Origin: Berberis thunbergii | Lineage: Eukaryota; Streptophyta; Magnoliopsida; Ranunculales; Berberidaceae | Length of the DNA stretch: 64,000 nt | Assembly (NCBI GenBank): GCA_003290165.1 | Contig: QNQO01007605.1 | Location: 46,144 to 110,143 of the forward strand | Direction of reading: 5' to 3' | Part shown: positions 11,087 to 22,500 of the stretch, in pieces | How positions within the stretch are numbered: the first letter of the stretch is position 1 | Layout: the number at the start of each line of letters is the position of its first letter | Notes under the pieces: generated by a model | What the model saw: only the letters and a program-made list of their open reading frames with translations | What the model was told of the DNA's origin: nothing | Databases searched by the model: none | Made by a program: the position numbers and the translations under genes

Positions 11087-11767
11087 ATTCTAATGTGGAC
11101 TACGTTTTTCCCTACTTCCACAGCAACATATTTTAGCTTCATGGGGCTTCCACTGGTGTTACTCACAAACAAAGACGCCCAGCTTACAGCTTTTGGTGCT
11201 ATTGTAATGGTTGTAGAAGCATTACATGGCTTAGCAGTGCCCTGCACCGCAACGTTTAAGGGCTCCTTAGTTTAACTGCCAAGGCTTGATCATCCTTGTT
11301 GTTCCCTACTGCACTAGTTGCGTTTGCAGTATGTTCTCTATCAGATGGATCTGGTAGTGTATCTTCTACTTCGTTATTGCTTAGTGGCTGCTCTTTAAGT
11401 AGTTCCAGATCTGTGTTTAGGTGTAAAGAGTTCTGCTTATTGTTCCTCAATGCTTCTGATCCTGTCTTTAAGTCATCAGTTATTAGTTTGAATGGTATCT
11501 CTATTAGCTCCTCAGTTTGTTCTATAGCAGTTGTTCCAGGAGGAGACTCACTTCCCCTCTTGCTTCCTAGAGTCTCTCCATGAGGGAGGATGGAGAGACT
11601 AGCATGTTGTGGAGGTTTAGTATTCATCCTTGATCGAACAAACAAATCATGGATGGAGAAAGCTTCAAACCCTAGTCGCCTCTCTCAAACCCTAGTCGCT
11701 TCTCCCCTAGGTATGGTGATTATTGTTCTAAACTTTTCCACAAATTGGTAATTTAGAAGAGTTTCAA
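11087..11767 (-). repeat. Copy 1 of a 680-bp duplication inside LINE ORF2
   Basis: This block is about 99% identical by eye to 14530-15209; only a handful of substitutions and short indels are visible. It contains, on the minus strand, target flank, 5' UTR and the N-terminal 129 codons of ORF1 (MFVRSRMNTKPPQ at 11645). It lies inside the RT coding sequence, between the ...KLLGEV and SNASYF...RPI motifs, and roughly 13 RT codons are missing at the junction. Confidence 0.9.
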
Positions 11768-12137
11768 CCTCACCAAGGAGTTTAGAATTCCTGAAGAAAT
11801 TCATTATTGCTTTTGTGAATTCATCCCCTGTAATTCTCCACGTGGCCTTGTATGAGTCAATAACTGATATAATTTCTGTGATTTCATCCCTTGTTACTGG
11901 CTTTGTTAACTTAGCTCCCATTTCATCTGGTATAACTGTTTCCATTTCTAGGTTCTCCAAAATAGTGTTGTCTTATGGTTCACTGTGTTGTCCTGTAAAT
12001 ATTTCCTGAAAGTAGTCCACACATTCTGCTTCAATCTCAGCTGGCTCTTCAAGTTTGTCTCTCATCCTGTTGTAAATGCTGACAATTCTATTCTGCATTC
12101 TCCTTTCCTTTACAAAACCATGAAAGTAGCTATTGTT
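11768..12137 (-). pseudogene. LINE ORF2 reverse transcriptase, N-terminal part
   Basis: The minus-strand frame from 11960 reads TKPVTRDEITEIISVIDSYK, then GDEFTKAIMNFFRNSKLLGE. This is the conserved N-terminal RT segment (E-I-x-x-A-L...FF...LL) of plant L1 ORF2. It is joined to the endonuclease on the right and cut at 11767 by the duplicated block. Confidence 0.8.
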
Positions 12138-13220
12138 CTAATCACCTAATTCAAATAATTCAAACCGAGCAATTTGTTTGAGCTCAGATTCTTCCTGCCT
12201 AGCTGCCCTTGCATAAGTTCTTACTGCTGCTCTTTCTTCCTGAACCAATTGCAAAGATACAGTCTGTGCTTGCAAATTTTGCTGTGCATTCTCCATTCTC
12301 TGTCTAGCTATATGCACTAGAAAGCTAACTTTATTAAACCCCGATTTTCTCCACACTGTTAGCTTGAACTTCACATGCTTCAACTTTTTCACTAGCCTAT
12401 ACATAGGGCTCCTAGTCACCTTTATCTGCCAAGCATCTTCCACTGTCTTCATGAAATCATTATCGTGAACCCAGTAATTAAAGAATTTGAATGTTGCAGG
12501 GCCATTGTTAACTTGGTCATAGAGAGAGATTATCATGGGCGTATGATCAGATATACCAGCATTATAAACTCCACCTCTGCATTCGTTTGCTCTGCATCCA
12601 AACTCCATATATGAGTACCCTGTCTATTTTGGAGCAAATCCTACTAGCCCCCACTTGGTTATTGTTCCATGTGAAGTAGGTCCCTTTATATTTGCAATTG
12701 TAAAGCCCAGCCTGGACAACGCCGTTTAATAGATCAAAGGCACTTGTTGCATTCTGGTCAGCCACACCACTTCTTCTTGTGCGTGAACAATCACATTAAA
12801 GTCCCCTAACACTACCCAAGGCAATGTATTTGTAGCTGCAAATGTAATGAGTTCATTCCATAGTTCTTGTGATGTTAGATAGTAATTGCTATCATAGATC
12901 ACCGTAACAACACACATGTATTTATCTGGCCATCTAGCATGAATGAAAATTGCCTGAGCTGACTTAGTAATAACATTAACATTGACACATCTAGGATCCC
13001 AGCCAATCCATATTCTTCCTTCTTGACTAGTATCATTATTGTCTATCCATCCCCAATTATGCATTATAGAATTCTGAATGGCTGATGTCCTTGCTTCGGC
13101 TACTTTTATTTCCACTAAACCAATCAAACAAAGCTTGTTCTTACTCACTAAGTCTCTAACCTCCTTCTGTTTTAGGGAATCATTCAATCCCCTAATGTTC
13201 CAGTAGCCTAGTTTAATCAT
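12138..13220 (-). pseudogene. LINE ORF2 AP-type endonuclease domain
   Basis: The ORF2 start at 13220 reads MIKLGYWNIRGLN (catalytic Asn), then LVEIKV (catalytic Glu in the usual ET/EIK slot), WVVLGDFNVI (Asp/Asn pair), GTYFTWNNNQ, SKIDRVL and GISDHTPM (SDH motif), ending in the linker to RT near 12138. All catalytic positions can be seen, but a frameshift falls near 12740. The enzyme would nick target DNA for target-primed reverse transcription. Confidence 0.85.
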
Positions 13221-15070
13221 TTATTAACTCTTTGGAATCATTTATTAACTCTTTGGTCAAGGAGTTGCTTGACTCCTGATGTGCCATGTTGCATGTTTCC
13301 ACTGGTTCTAAGCTCTGTAAGGCAGCAAAAGTATTGTTCCTGCTTCGAAGGTTATGCGTGCGTGCTTGTGTTTTTGGATGTTTGATGCTGCCTAGTTGTA
13401 AGCTAGGTTTCCCTGGTGGCTCTCCTTTCTTCGTCCCTGGTGGCACTCCTTTCTTCTTCCCGTCACCAGTCACTGGTTTATGTCCTTGGTAAGAGGTACC
13501 ACTGTGTCGATACTCGCCCTGTTTAGAATTTGGCTTGGTTATAATTGGCTCCATTGTAAGGTTTCATTGGGTGTATAGGCCCCACATTGCTGGTAGGTAT
13601 GTTATCTCCCCTAGTATCTACTTCATGCTCCTCCACACTAGCAACATCTCCCTGTTGAGTATCTCCCTTATTCATTCCTGCATTCCTAGCCATAGGTACA
13701 TCTTCCATTGTCCCTGTAGTTGCTGTTGAACTCTCATGAAGTGTGTGGTCAACGCCACTCCGCTGGCTAGATTCAGTTAACATGTTCTCTACCTGTTGCT
13801 CTTGCCTAGCCTCTCCTCTCTGCTTGAAAGTGTGTTTACGTGATGGGGTGGTCCAACCTTCCTCTTCCTTTGCCTTATCTTCTGATGGAATTGTTGCTCC
13901 TGTTGCTCGCCAGTAGCTAGTTGTCCTAGTATTGGTTATTTTTTATTGGGGCAACTAGCAGATGAATGCCCAAAGCCCATGCAGTGTATGCATTTCACTG
14001 GTCTCCATGAGTATTCCACCTCAATTGATACTACCTTGCTATCATCTATCATCACTGGGATGGTATTAGGGAATGAGTTATTGGCATCTATCTCAACACG
14101 CACTCTGGCGTATGCAAATCTAGATCTGTTTGCAGTCGCCTTGTCCAGCATAATAGGAGTCTCTAATGCACTTGCAATAGTTTGGAGATCGTCATGACTC
14201 CATAGGAATAGGGTGACCTTTCAAAAGTTGACCCATATAGGGACTGTGCTGAGTATTTCTGTTTCATTCTCCATGAATGGCTTCCACGACCTAATCATAA
14301 ACAATTTGCTAGCTATTTTAATAAGTCCAGCTTCTAGCACCTTGGTTCTATCCTCCTCATTGCTAATTTTGAATACAAAAACTCGCTCTCCATACACAGA
14401 CATGTCAAAATCGTTCTTTAGTGACCACTCTCTTCAAGAAGTCCTTGACATAACCATAGGCATCTCCTCCCTAGAAAACTCCCAATCAAATAATGTTCAC
14501 ATTCAGCCAATCTCTCGCTGTGGTCAGCCATTCTAATGTGGACTACGTTTTTCCCTACTTCCACAGCAACATATTTTAGCTTCATGGGGCTTCCACTGGT
14601 GTTACTCACAAACAAAGACGCCCAGCTTACAGCTTTTGGTGCTATTGTAATGGTTGTAGAAGCATTACATGGCTTAGCAGTGTCCTGCACCGCAACGTTT
14701 AAGGGCTCCTTAGTTTAACTGCCAAGGCTTGATCATCCTTGTTGTTCCCTACTGCACTAGTTGCGTTTGCAGTATGTTCTCTATCAGATGGATCTGGTAG
14801 TGTATCTTCTACTTCGTTATTGCTTAGTGGCTGCTCTTTAAGTAGTTCCAGATCTGTGTTTAGGTGTAAAGAGTTCTGCTTATTGTTCCTCAATGCTTCT
14901 GATCCTGTCTTTAAGTCATCAGTTATTAGTTTGAATGGTATCTCTATTAGCTCCTCAGTTTGTTCTATAGCAGTCGTTCCAGGAGGAGGCTCACTTCCCC
15001 TCTTGCTTCCTAGAGTCTCTCCATGAGGGAGGATGGAGAGACTAGCATGTTGTGGAGGTTTAGTATTCAT
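13213..15070 (-). pseudogene. LINE ORF1 (DUF4283 plus CCHC zinc knuckle)
   Basis: The N-terminal 129 codons read from about 15088 (MNTKPPQHASLSILPHG). After them comes a DUF4283-like region (14403-14221: VYGERVFVFKISNEEDRT, then MIRSWKPFM), then RSRFAYARVRVEID and the CCHC knuckle CIHCMGFGHSSASC near 13945-13990, and a charged tail ending at 13213. ORF1 proteins of plant L1 elements bind the element RNA. Stops break the frame. The N-terminal part is duplicated at 11087-11767. Confidence 0.8.
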
Positions 15071-15209
15071 CCTTGATCGAACAAACAAATCATGGATGGA
15101 GAAAGCTCAAACCCTAGTCGCCTCGCTCAAACCCTAGTCGCTTCTCCCCTAGGTATGGTGATTATTGTTCTAAACTTTTCCACAAATTGGTAATTTAGAA
15201 GAGTTTCAA
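14530..15209 (-). repeat. Copy 2 (source copy) of the 680-bp LINE duplication
   Basis: It holds the genuine LINE 5' end. Bases 15151-15209 belong to the older LINE that was the insertion target, including the target duplication. Those flanking bases are also present in copy 1, so this copy must be the source. Confidence 0.85.
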
Positions 15210-15454
15210 ACTCTATTCTGCACTTAAAGCTGAATGGGGAGGCTTCCATGGACGAATGTCTCATCTCTGATCACATCTTCCAGTTTTATAATCACTTGTA
15301 TAGTGAGCTGAGTGGAGGCTTATATCTCTTCTGATCTTTTGAAGAGATTGGGCAGCAACATTGCAGACTCCCTATAGTGTAATACCACTGAGGTTGAAGT
15401 TTTCTCTGCCATGCAACATTTGGAGGGGAGATGTTTCTCCTGGTCTTGATGGGT
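15151..15454 (+). pseudogene. Old L1-type LINE fragment (right piece)
   Basis: It continues the older plus-strand LINE from 8389: RYGDY...KLFHKLV, then sequence leading to the SPGLDGL stretch that begins the RT. It is cut at 15454 by the LTR of the gypsy element. The first 16 bases are the right target duplication of the young LINE. Confidence 0.65.
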
Positions 15455-17410
15455 TGTCACGCCTCATTCCAGGTGATAGAGTGGGATCCACCACTAGAAT
15501 GTGACATGATAGCAACAACAAAATTTAATCAATCTACTTATGACTTGAAATAAAATTTTGAAGATGAACTCACACTATAACTGAAATGCAATTCTTGCTC
15601 AAACAACATTAACTCTAATCCAAACAAAATGAAGAAATCCCTAAGTCACAACTTACAATATTTCCAGTAAATATACATACCACTGGTACAAACTATGAAA
15701 ACGCAAGACACAAAACTTGATCTCTCTAAAAGACTATAGCTGTACACTGGATCACTTCTAGCAGAAGACTTGAAAAATCAAAATCATGTAATGGGTGAGC
15801 TATCCACAAGCTAAGTGAGTATTATAACGTTATATAAAGGAAAACGATTAACAAAGTTTATAATTCAAATTTCAATGCTAGGAAAACACTCACATACTAA
15901 TTATCATTCCCCTTTTAACGTCTGCAATGTGAGGCAATAAATAAACATTCACTCTTCCATTTTTCCATTTTTAACGTCTATAATGTGAGACAATAATAAA
16001 CAATTACCATTCCACTTTTAACTTTTATAATGTGAGATGATAATATAACCAACCCATTTATGCCAGGGAACAAAACAAGAGTTTCAACTACACCAATTTA
16101 TTTCATAATAGATAAGGAAATATTAGTTCTCAAATATATGACGATTATACTCACATTAAACCAACTGATGCCTTACTTGATGTGCACTCTACTCTTTAGG
16201 TGTTTGAGATGTAGTCGAATCCTTCTCTGAAACTAATTGAAATAACATAGGCTCAAGCTCAACATGAATCACACACTTATAAAACATGTAAAACATATGC
16301 TCATGGAATAAATGGATGCATGAACACACTACAATGAGTAACCATGCTTCCTTGTGAAGCCCAAAACTAATAGACAATCCCCCTCCTAACATAACCTGAA
16401 TCATGGGTTCTAACCACCTCTCATTCTATATGATATATCTGATACTACACTTTGAATTTCATAATAATATTAGCTGTGTTTCAAAATAGACATCACTAGC
16501 TTCAAACCCATATATCATATGTCTAAATTGGGTTCCTGTGGAGGGAGATCCGTTCAACACAATCTAACACACAATTGCTAAAAATCTGGACAAGACACGG
16601 TATTTAAGTCTGAATGAAACTGATGGTGAGATCGGAATACAGAGAATTAGACTTCAAATTTTATATGGGTATAAATCTCTATGTCTCTAGTTTCCAACCC
16701 AACAAACTGCTTGCAATTTGGAGTTCTGTACCGCAAATCACATCCATTTTTGTTCATAATGTGCAAATCAGTCTGAATTTGCATATACATCTATATGTGC
16801 ATCAAATCTTCTATACAACTCTCCCTACCATGAACCTAACCCATTATGATCTTAAGAAACATGCAATCTATAATTTTCCTAACCTTAAATAACATCAAAC
16901 CATGATTTCCTTGATCTTAAACAACATTAAACTTAACCCATACCTTAAGCAAAGCTTAGAGTTCAAAGTTCAAGCATAAACAATTACCTAGTTGAGAAGT
17001 CCGTCCAAAATCAGCCAACTTTCTTCGAGGGAATCAGCTGGAAATCCTTCCCTTAGGAGCTCTTTGCTTGCACAACGAAGAGGGTGAAGATAATGAAAAT
17101 ATTGTCATGTGTTTCTTAAATAGTATGTGGTGGCAAATGTATCCCATATTAAACTTTTAGTCCTTCAATTTTCGTAAAACTTTCACTAGACTCCTAAAAA
17201 ATTTCTAATATTGTCTAGGTGAGCTACTTGACAAAATTTTCTCTTGTAAGTGTGTCCTCAACATATGTTGTGTAAAAACTAAATCCGTAATAAATCAATT
17301 AAATTCACACACACACTTGAACCCGACATGCTCATCATCCTTCGATTTCTTGCCAAAATAATTCACTCGTGCTCACACTTGTGTTCTAAATGAGTTTGAG
17401 ATATGTAACA
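15455..17410 (-). repeat. 3' LTR of the chromovirus
   Basis: It starts tgtcacgcc on the plus strand at a clean break with LINE coding sequence and is taken to end at ...gatatgtaaca, giving TG...CA ends and about 1.96 kb. The right boundary is uncertain because no second LTR is available for comparison. Inside, three short repeats of a taacgtctataatgtgag motif lie at 15917, 15972 and 16019. Confidence 0.5.
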
Positions 17411-17479
17411 ATGTATGAAATGCATGTTTTCAAGATTCGAGTCTCACGATTCTTCCATCCAAATTAGTATTTTGTCCCC

Positions 17480-17673
17480 GAAATTTACTTACCTAACTGA
17501 AATAAATTAGGATATTGTTTCTTCATACTATCTTTACTTTCCCATGTTGCTTCTTCAATTGAATGACTACACCACAATACCTTAACCCGCGGAATGGTCT
17601 TGTTACGCATTACTTGCTCTCTTTGATATAATATCAGTATTGATTCTTCGACATATGAAAGATCTCTTTTCAA
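17480..17673 (-). pseudogene. Integrase C-terminal chromodomain
   Basis: The frame 17673-17485 reads LSYVEESILILYQREQ, then RNKTIPRVKVLW and ATWESKDSMKKQYPNLF. These are the three-strand and helix signature of the chromodomain in plant chromovirus integrases, which targets insertion to marked chromatin. It stands in the right place, between the integrase core and the LTR. Confidence 0.9.
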
Positions 17674-17929
17674 CTCTATCGGTGTTCTGTTAACACATGT
17701 GAAGGGTCTGGTATATACTTTTGAAGCATAGAAACATGAAAAACATCATGAAGTTGTGCCAAGCTCGGGGGTAGTGCCAACCGATAACTTGTAAGAGCCA
17801 CACGTTCTATAATCTCAAATGGTCCAATATACCGAGGATTTAACTCCCCTTCTTTCTAAATCGCATAACACCCTTCCATGGAGATACTTGTAACCAAACT
17901 AAATCACATTTTACAAACTCTAAATCTCT

Positions 17930-18640
17930 TCTTCTATTATTAACATAACTTTTTTGTTTGTTTTGTGATCTTCAGCTTTTATTGAATCACCCTAATTTTA
18001 TCAGTAGTTGCTTGAACGATCTCTTGACTTAACAATTTCCTTTCACCAACTTCAGTCCAACACACAAGAATTTTGCACCTTCTACCATATAAAGCTTTAT
18101 GGGGAGCCATATCGATACTAGCGTGGTAGCTCTTATTATAAGCAAATTATATTAGTGGCAGATGAACATCCCAACTACCTTGAAATTCCAATACACATGC
18201 CCGTAACATATCTTCAAGGGTCTAAGTAGTACGTTTTGATTACCCATTTGTCTGATGATGAAATGCAGTACTAAATTTCAGAGAAGTTCCCATAGCTTCT
18301 TGTAAGCTAGTCAAAAACTTAGGCGGAAATCTTGGATCTCCATCTGAAACAATAGAAACAGGTGCACCATGTAATCTAATAATCTCATCAACATAGATTT
18401 GTGCCGATTTGCTAAGGCTGAAAGTATTCTTTACTATAATGAAATGAGCTGACTTGGTAAATCTATCAACTATCACCAAAATATAATCATGTCCTGTTTG
18501 AGTGCGAGGTAAACCAGATACAAAATCCATTGTAACATTTTCCCATTTCCATTCAGAAATTGGTACAAGTTGTAGTAAACCTGCAAGACGTTCGTGCTCA
18601 ACCTTAACTTGCTAGCAAATCAAACATTTTGACACAAATT
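17930..18640 (-). pseudogene. Integrase core of the chromovirus
   Basis: The frame 18530-18240 reads MDFVSGLPRTQTGHDYILVI, VDRFTKSAHF and VSDGDPRF, so the first two catalytic Asp residues are present. The region that should hold the catalytic Glu reads NG, stop, SK in place of a DGQSE-like stretch, so the Glu is Lys and the frame is broken. Downstream broken frames give FAYNKSYHASI and ALYGRRC. Confidence 0.85.
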
Positions 18641-18829
18641 CGACTATTTTTCTTTTCATTCCCATCCACCAATAATGCTTACGTAAATCACAATACATCT
18701 TAGTACTACCTGGGTGCATAGCATAAGTTGAACTATGAGCTTCCTCCAAAATATCGCTTTTCAAATTATCATCATTCAGAACACATAACTAAGTCCTAAA
18801 CATTAATACACCGTCATTTCTAACAATAA

Positions 18830-19620
18830 AATCAAATTGGATGCCACTTTTGCAATACATCGTCTTCCTTAATATTAATTAGTTGTGGATCAGAACTTTG
18901 AACCTCTTGAATTTTCTCAACTAGCATTGGCCTCAAAGTAAGTGTAGCCACTAAAGTTGTGTCATTTCCCACTGCCAAATCAACTCCCAGAGATCTCAAA
19001 TCCGCAAATAGGTTCATTCGAATAGCTCGGAGGTGTGCTAAACTTCCCGACGACTTTCTACTCAAAGCATTAGCTACTACATTAGTTTTTCCTAGATGAT
19101 AGTAAATTGCACAATCATAGTCTTCAATCAACTCCATCCATCTTTGCTTTCTCAAATTCAGTTCTTTCTATGTGAATATATATTTCAAACTCTTATGATC
19201 ATGATTAATATAAATTTAAAACGTCTCACCATAAAGATAATGTCTTCATATCTTCAATGCAAAGATAATATCAGCTAAGTCAAGATCATATGTAAGATAA
19301 TTATGTTTGTGAGTTTTCAATTGTTTGGATGCATAAGTGATAACCCTCCCATGCTGCATCAATACACATCCTAAACCTTGAAGAGATGCATCACTATAAA
19401 CCACAAAACTTCCATGTCCAGAAGGAATAGCTAACACGGGTGTTGAGACCAATCTGCTATTTAATTCTTTGAAACTATGTTCACACTCTTTTGTCCATTT
19501 AAACCTTACCCTTTCTTGGTTCGCCACATCAAAGGCATAGCAACAAAAGAAAAACCTTGGACAAAACGATGATAATACCCAGCTAGACCAAAGAAGCTTC
19601 AAATTTCAGTAACTTTAGTT
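18830..19620 (-). pseudogene. RNase H domain and linker of the chromovirus
   Basis: Frames 19602-19246 and 19155-18832 give FKWTKECEHSF, VVYSDASLQGLGCVLMQ, YASKQLKTHKHNY and RWMELIEDYDCAIYYHLGK, then NVVANALSRK. These are the standard Ty3/gypsy RNase H motifs, including the SDAS catalytic Asp and the NVVADALSRK-type end. Confidence 0.85.
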
Positions 19621-19779
19621 GGCCTTTCCTAGTTCACAACAACTTACAATCTTCTTAGGGTCAAAAAAATGTCGTTTCCTGAAATTACATGTCCCAAGAA
19701 TACAACTCTATCTAGCCAAAATTCAGACTTACATAGCTTACCATATAATTGTCCATTCCTCAAAGTCCGAAATACAGTG

Positions 19780-20480
19780 TACAAATGTTATTTATATTGC
19801 TCTTGACCTTGTGAATAAATTAAAATATCATCAATGATAACTATCACAAAGGAATAAAGATAAGCTTGAAATACTTGATTCATCAAGTCCATGAAAGTTA
19901 CGGGAGCATTGGTCAGACCAAAAGGCATTACCAAAAAATGGCCATATCTCGTACGAAAATCAATCTTGAAAACATCACTATCTTTAACTTTCAACTGATG
20001 GCATCCAGATTTAAGATCAATCTTTGAGAACACTTTGGCTCCTTGTAACTAATGAAACAAATCATCAATACGAGGTAAAAGATACTTGTTTCTAACAGTC
20101 ACCCTATTGAGTTGTCGGTAATCAATACAAAGCCTCATAGTGCCATCATTATTCTTTATAAATAATACTGGAGCTCCCCATGGTGAAACATTAGGCTTGA
20201 TAAATTCTTTATCAAGTAAGTCTTGTAGCTGAATTTTTTTATTCCTTTCCAACAGAGCCATCCAATAAAGTGCAATGGAATAAGGTTGCATACCTGGAAG
20301 TAATTCAACAGTAAACTTAATCTCTTTGTCTAGTGGTAGACTTGGCAACTCATCTGGAAACACATCAGGAAATTCACATACAATAGCCATCTCTGCTAAC
20401 TGCACACCCTTTGCCTTAATGTCTACAATATGTGCCAAGTAACCCTGACATCCCTTCTTCAATAATTTTCTTTCTTTCAT
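19780..20480 (-). pseudogene. Reverse transcriptase of the chromovirus
   Basis: From 20480: [45 protein letters not shown], then [24 protein letters not shown] and the catalytic IIDDILIYS near 19810-19840 (usual form FIDDILVYS). One stop near 20048 splits the domain. Confidence 0.88.
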
Positions 20481-20521
20481 AGCAGAAATAAGACACTATG
20501 GAGTAATACAGCATTCCCCAC

Positions 20522-20932
20522 TCAAAGTAAATGGTGATTCCTATGGTATTTGAAACATGACTTCCTTGTGAAAACAATCAATAACGCATGATAGAAAGAC
20601 AACCAATCCATTCCCAGAATCACATCAAAATCATGTATATCCAAAGGCAATAAATCAACGGATACTTCATTGTCTTGCACTTTGAGAATACAATTTTTGT
20701 AAATAATATGAGTCGGCGATACCTCACCACAAGAGTAGAAATGTCCATAACATGATTTAATGGAGTAGAGGCTTGATCTATATATATATATATATATATA
20801 TATTGCAAATGCTAATGATACAAACGAATGTGTAAAACCAGGATTTATGAAAACATATGCATATTTACCCATAATAGAGAGCATACCTATTACTACCTCT
20901 GGAGTGGCTTGGGCATCTTGGTGTGTCATCAT
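20522..20932 (-). pseudogene. Retropepsin of the chromovirus, active site lost
   Basis: The frame 20932-20522 carries VFINPGFTHSFVS, where related elements have a D-S-G-A-T-H-S-F-V-S active site, so the catalytic Asp has become Asn. PLDIHDFDVILGMDWL is the conserved C-terminal flap. A (TA)n run at about 20779-20803 has added an IYIYIYIY stretch. Confidence 0.85.
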
Positions 20933-20948
20933 AAAACCCTACCCTGAG

Positions 20949-21148
20949 TCACTGGTCTCGATGAGGAACCGATAGCTCTACCCCAAAAAGCACTAGCCAT
21001 ACCACTTCCTCCAACAGATGTACTTCCCACTGATGATGCTGGAGTTTTATTTTCTTGACATACCCATTGCAAGTGACCTTGTTGTCCACAAGTGAAACAC
21101 TTATGGTTATTTGTCCCCTGCTGTGTGCAATATCTAGCATAATGCCTT
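20949..21148 (-). pseudogene. Gag C-terminus with zinc knuckle
   Basis: In the appropriate frame the minus strand reads a C-x2-C-x4-H-x4-C knuckle (KCFTCGQQGHLQWVC) followed by a Gly/Ser-rich stretch leading to protease. The rest of gag is missing at the junction with the Tat LTR near 21148. Confidence 0.65.
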
Positions 21149-21601
21149 TTTTGAGAGTTTCCCTACAAGACTTGTGCTCATAGATTTGCACGAGATTCTT
21201 CCCGTGTGGAGTGTTGTCCATGCAGAGGAGTTTTCATGCATGACTTATACTCTGGTATGTGTTTCCTAATCGCAATCAATGTATTGTTGGCATGCCCATC
21301 CTAGGTCGATCCCTCAGATACTTGCCATATTAGGTTTTACGGGTATTGGGTTTGACCATGTGACGTTTAGGCTTAATAGGGCGCTGCAATTTGGGTCCAA
21401 CCTCTTGGATCCTGCCAAGATGGACTTAGTGTTGCCTGGGCTTTGCCAAATTGGGCGAGCAATCAGGCTCGCTTTGCTCTATTGACGAGATTATCATGAC
21501 ACGGGTACGATTCAGATTGACGGACGGTTTGGTATATCATCAGTTGTTCCCCCCGATTTAGTAGCCATCTTATCGGTTCATTAAGTCACTTCAATAAGAA
21601 C
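21149..21601 (-). repeat. Truncated 3' LTR and polypurine tract of Tat element 5
   Basis: Bases 21149-21543 align with 52945-53336 (shared ggagtgttgtccatgcag and acttatactctg). They end tatatcatca, followed on the right by the PPT gttgttccccccgattt (minus-strand purines) and 40 more bases of element body. The element resumes at 30485 beyond the nested element. The outer part of the LTR is deleted at the chromovirus junction. Confidence 0.7.
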
Positions 21602-22281
21602 TAATGCAGTCATTTTTTGCTCCCTGCTTTGACCTAGTTCTTGCTGACCTGCACAAGTAACGCACGTGAGCCACGAATCATCGTTGGGGTGGTCGATGGC
21701 ACTCCGATGCTAAAGTCAGACATGGATCTGAGGAAGGTGTAATGTTGTAACAAAGAATTTGTAGCGTACCTTAGCTTACCAACCTCATGTCTTATTTATG
21801 GTGCAAGGAGTCCTCGTTCTACCAAGCCATCCTAGGCGTAGTTTAGGAAACAGATCTTCGTGGAGATCCTTCTCTAATTAGGAGTCATGTTGTAGGATGG
21901 AAGTTCCATATTAGCCCTGTGCTCCTAGATACGTAGGAGATAATTTCCAATGCCAGAGCAATCCGTAGAAGGGAGTTTCCCTGTGTGGAATGTACTCTGG
22001 TATTTTCTTCCTAGTTGGAAGCAAAGAGCAACTGTAGTTGCCCATCTGAAGCTGATCCTCAAGATATTTGCCTTAGTAGGACTTATGGGTATTGAGGATA
22101 GCTGTGAGACGTGTGGGCCTAGCATACTGTGAGAGTTTGGGTATGCCTGGCAGACTGAATTGAGCTGGCTTAGAACCGCTTGGGCTGGATCAACGTTGGG
22201 CTGATGTTGGGACCCGTGTTTCCCGAGATCATCATGACACGTGTGTGGCTTAGAGGCGCGATCATTTTTATGTATCATCAG
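21602..22281 (-). repeat. 3' LTR of Tat element 2 (LTR subfamily b)
   Basis: It runs from taatgcagtc (decayed tgatgcagtc) to tgtatcatca. It matches 29811-30484 throughout, for example the shared ggcactccgatgctaaag and catggatctgaggaaggtg blocks. A PPT abuts its right side, which identifies it as the 3' LTR on the minus strand. Confidence 0.85.
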
Positions 22282-22297
22282 CTACTCCCCCTGAGTT
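22282..22297 (-). other. Polypurine tract of element 2
   Basis: The plus strand reads gctactccccctgagt, so the minus strand has a ctcagggggagtagc purine run directly before the 3' LTR. Confidence 0.75.
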
Positions 22298-22443
22298 AGT
22301 GGGGGCATTAAATCGGTCCATTGACTCTTTAAAATGACAACTATATCATCGTGATGATTGGACTCGAAGCGTTTATCTCAAGCGACGCATGACATTAATG
22401 GGTACACGACTGCTCAAGGAGGAAAAGTGTGGTTTGCATTCCT

Positions 22444-22451
22444 TATAAATA
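22444..22451 (+). promoter_or_regulatory. TATA box of antisense ORF A2
   Basis: The perfect tataaata lies 57 bases before the ATG at 22501. Equivalent motifs precede A1, A3 and A4, although the surrounding sequences have diverged. Confidence 0.55.
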
Positions 22452-22500
22452 TTCATTGTCTTGAGAAGGATTTCCTCATTGTTATCTACGCTATCTACTA

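Larger units (their letters stand above)
8390..15150 (-). mobile_element. Full-length L1-type LINE, minus strand
   Basis: The element is about 6.76 kb. Its 3' end is a (tttta)n run at 8388-8416, the complement of an A-rich tail. Its 5' end has two copies of the agggtttgag motif just upstream of the ORF1 start. A 16-bp target duplication flanks it. On the minus strand it encodes ORF1 (about 15070-13213) and ORF2 (13220-8452: endonuclease, RT, zinc-binding, RNase H). A 680-bp copy of its 5' end interrupts the RT at 11087-11767. Frames carry several stops, but the target duplication is still perfect, so the insertion is fairly recent. Confidence 0.85.
15455..21148 (-). mobile_element. Chromodomain-bearing Ty3/gypsy element, minus strand, 5'-truncated
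   Basis: Read on the minus strand it has the end of gag, protease, RT, RNase H, integrase with chromodomain, and a 3' LTR at 15455-17410. The order and the chromodomain place it among plant chromoviruses, probably Tekay/Del-like. Its 5' LTR and most of gag are missing: at about 21148 its gag joins a truncated Tat LTR. Its LTR entered the old LINE within the SPGLDGL codons. Confidence 0.8.

Noticed and set aside
20779..20803. (TA)n run as a regulatory TATA region
   Set aside because: It lies inside the decayed protease frame of a chromovirus and is a simple microsatellite expansion.
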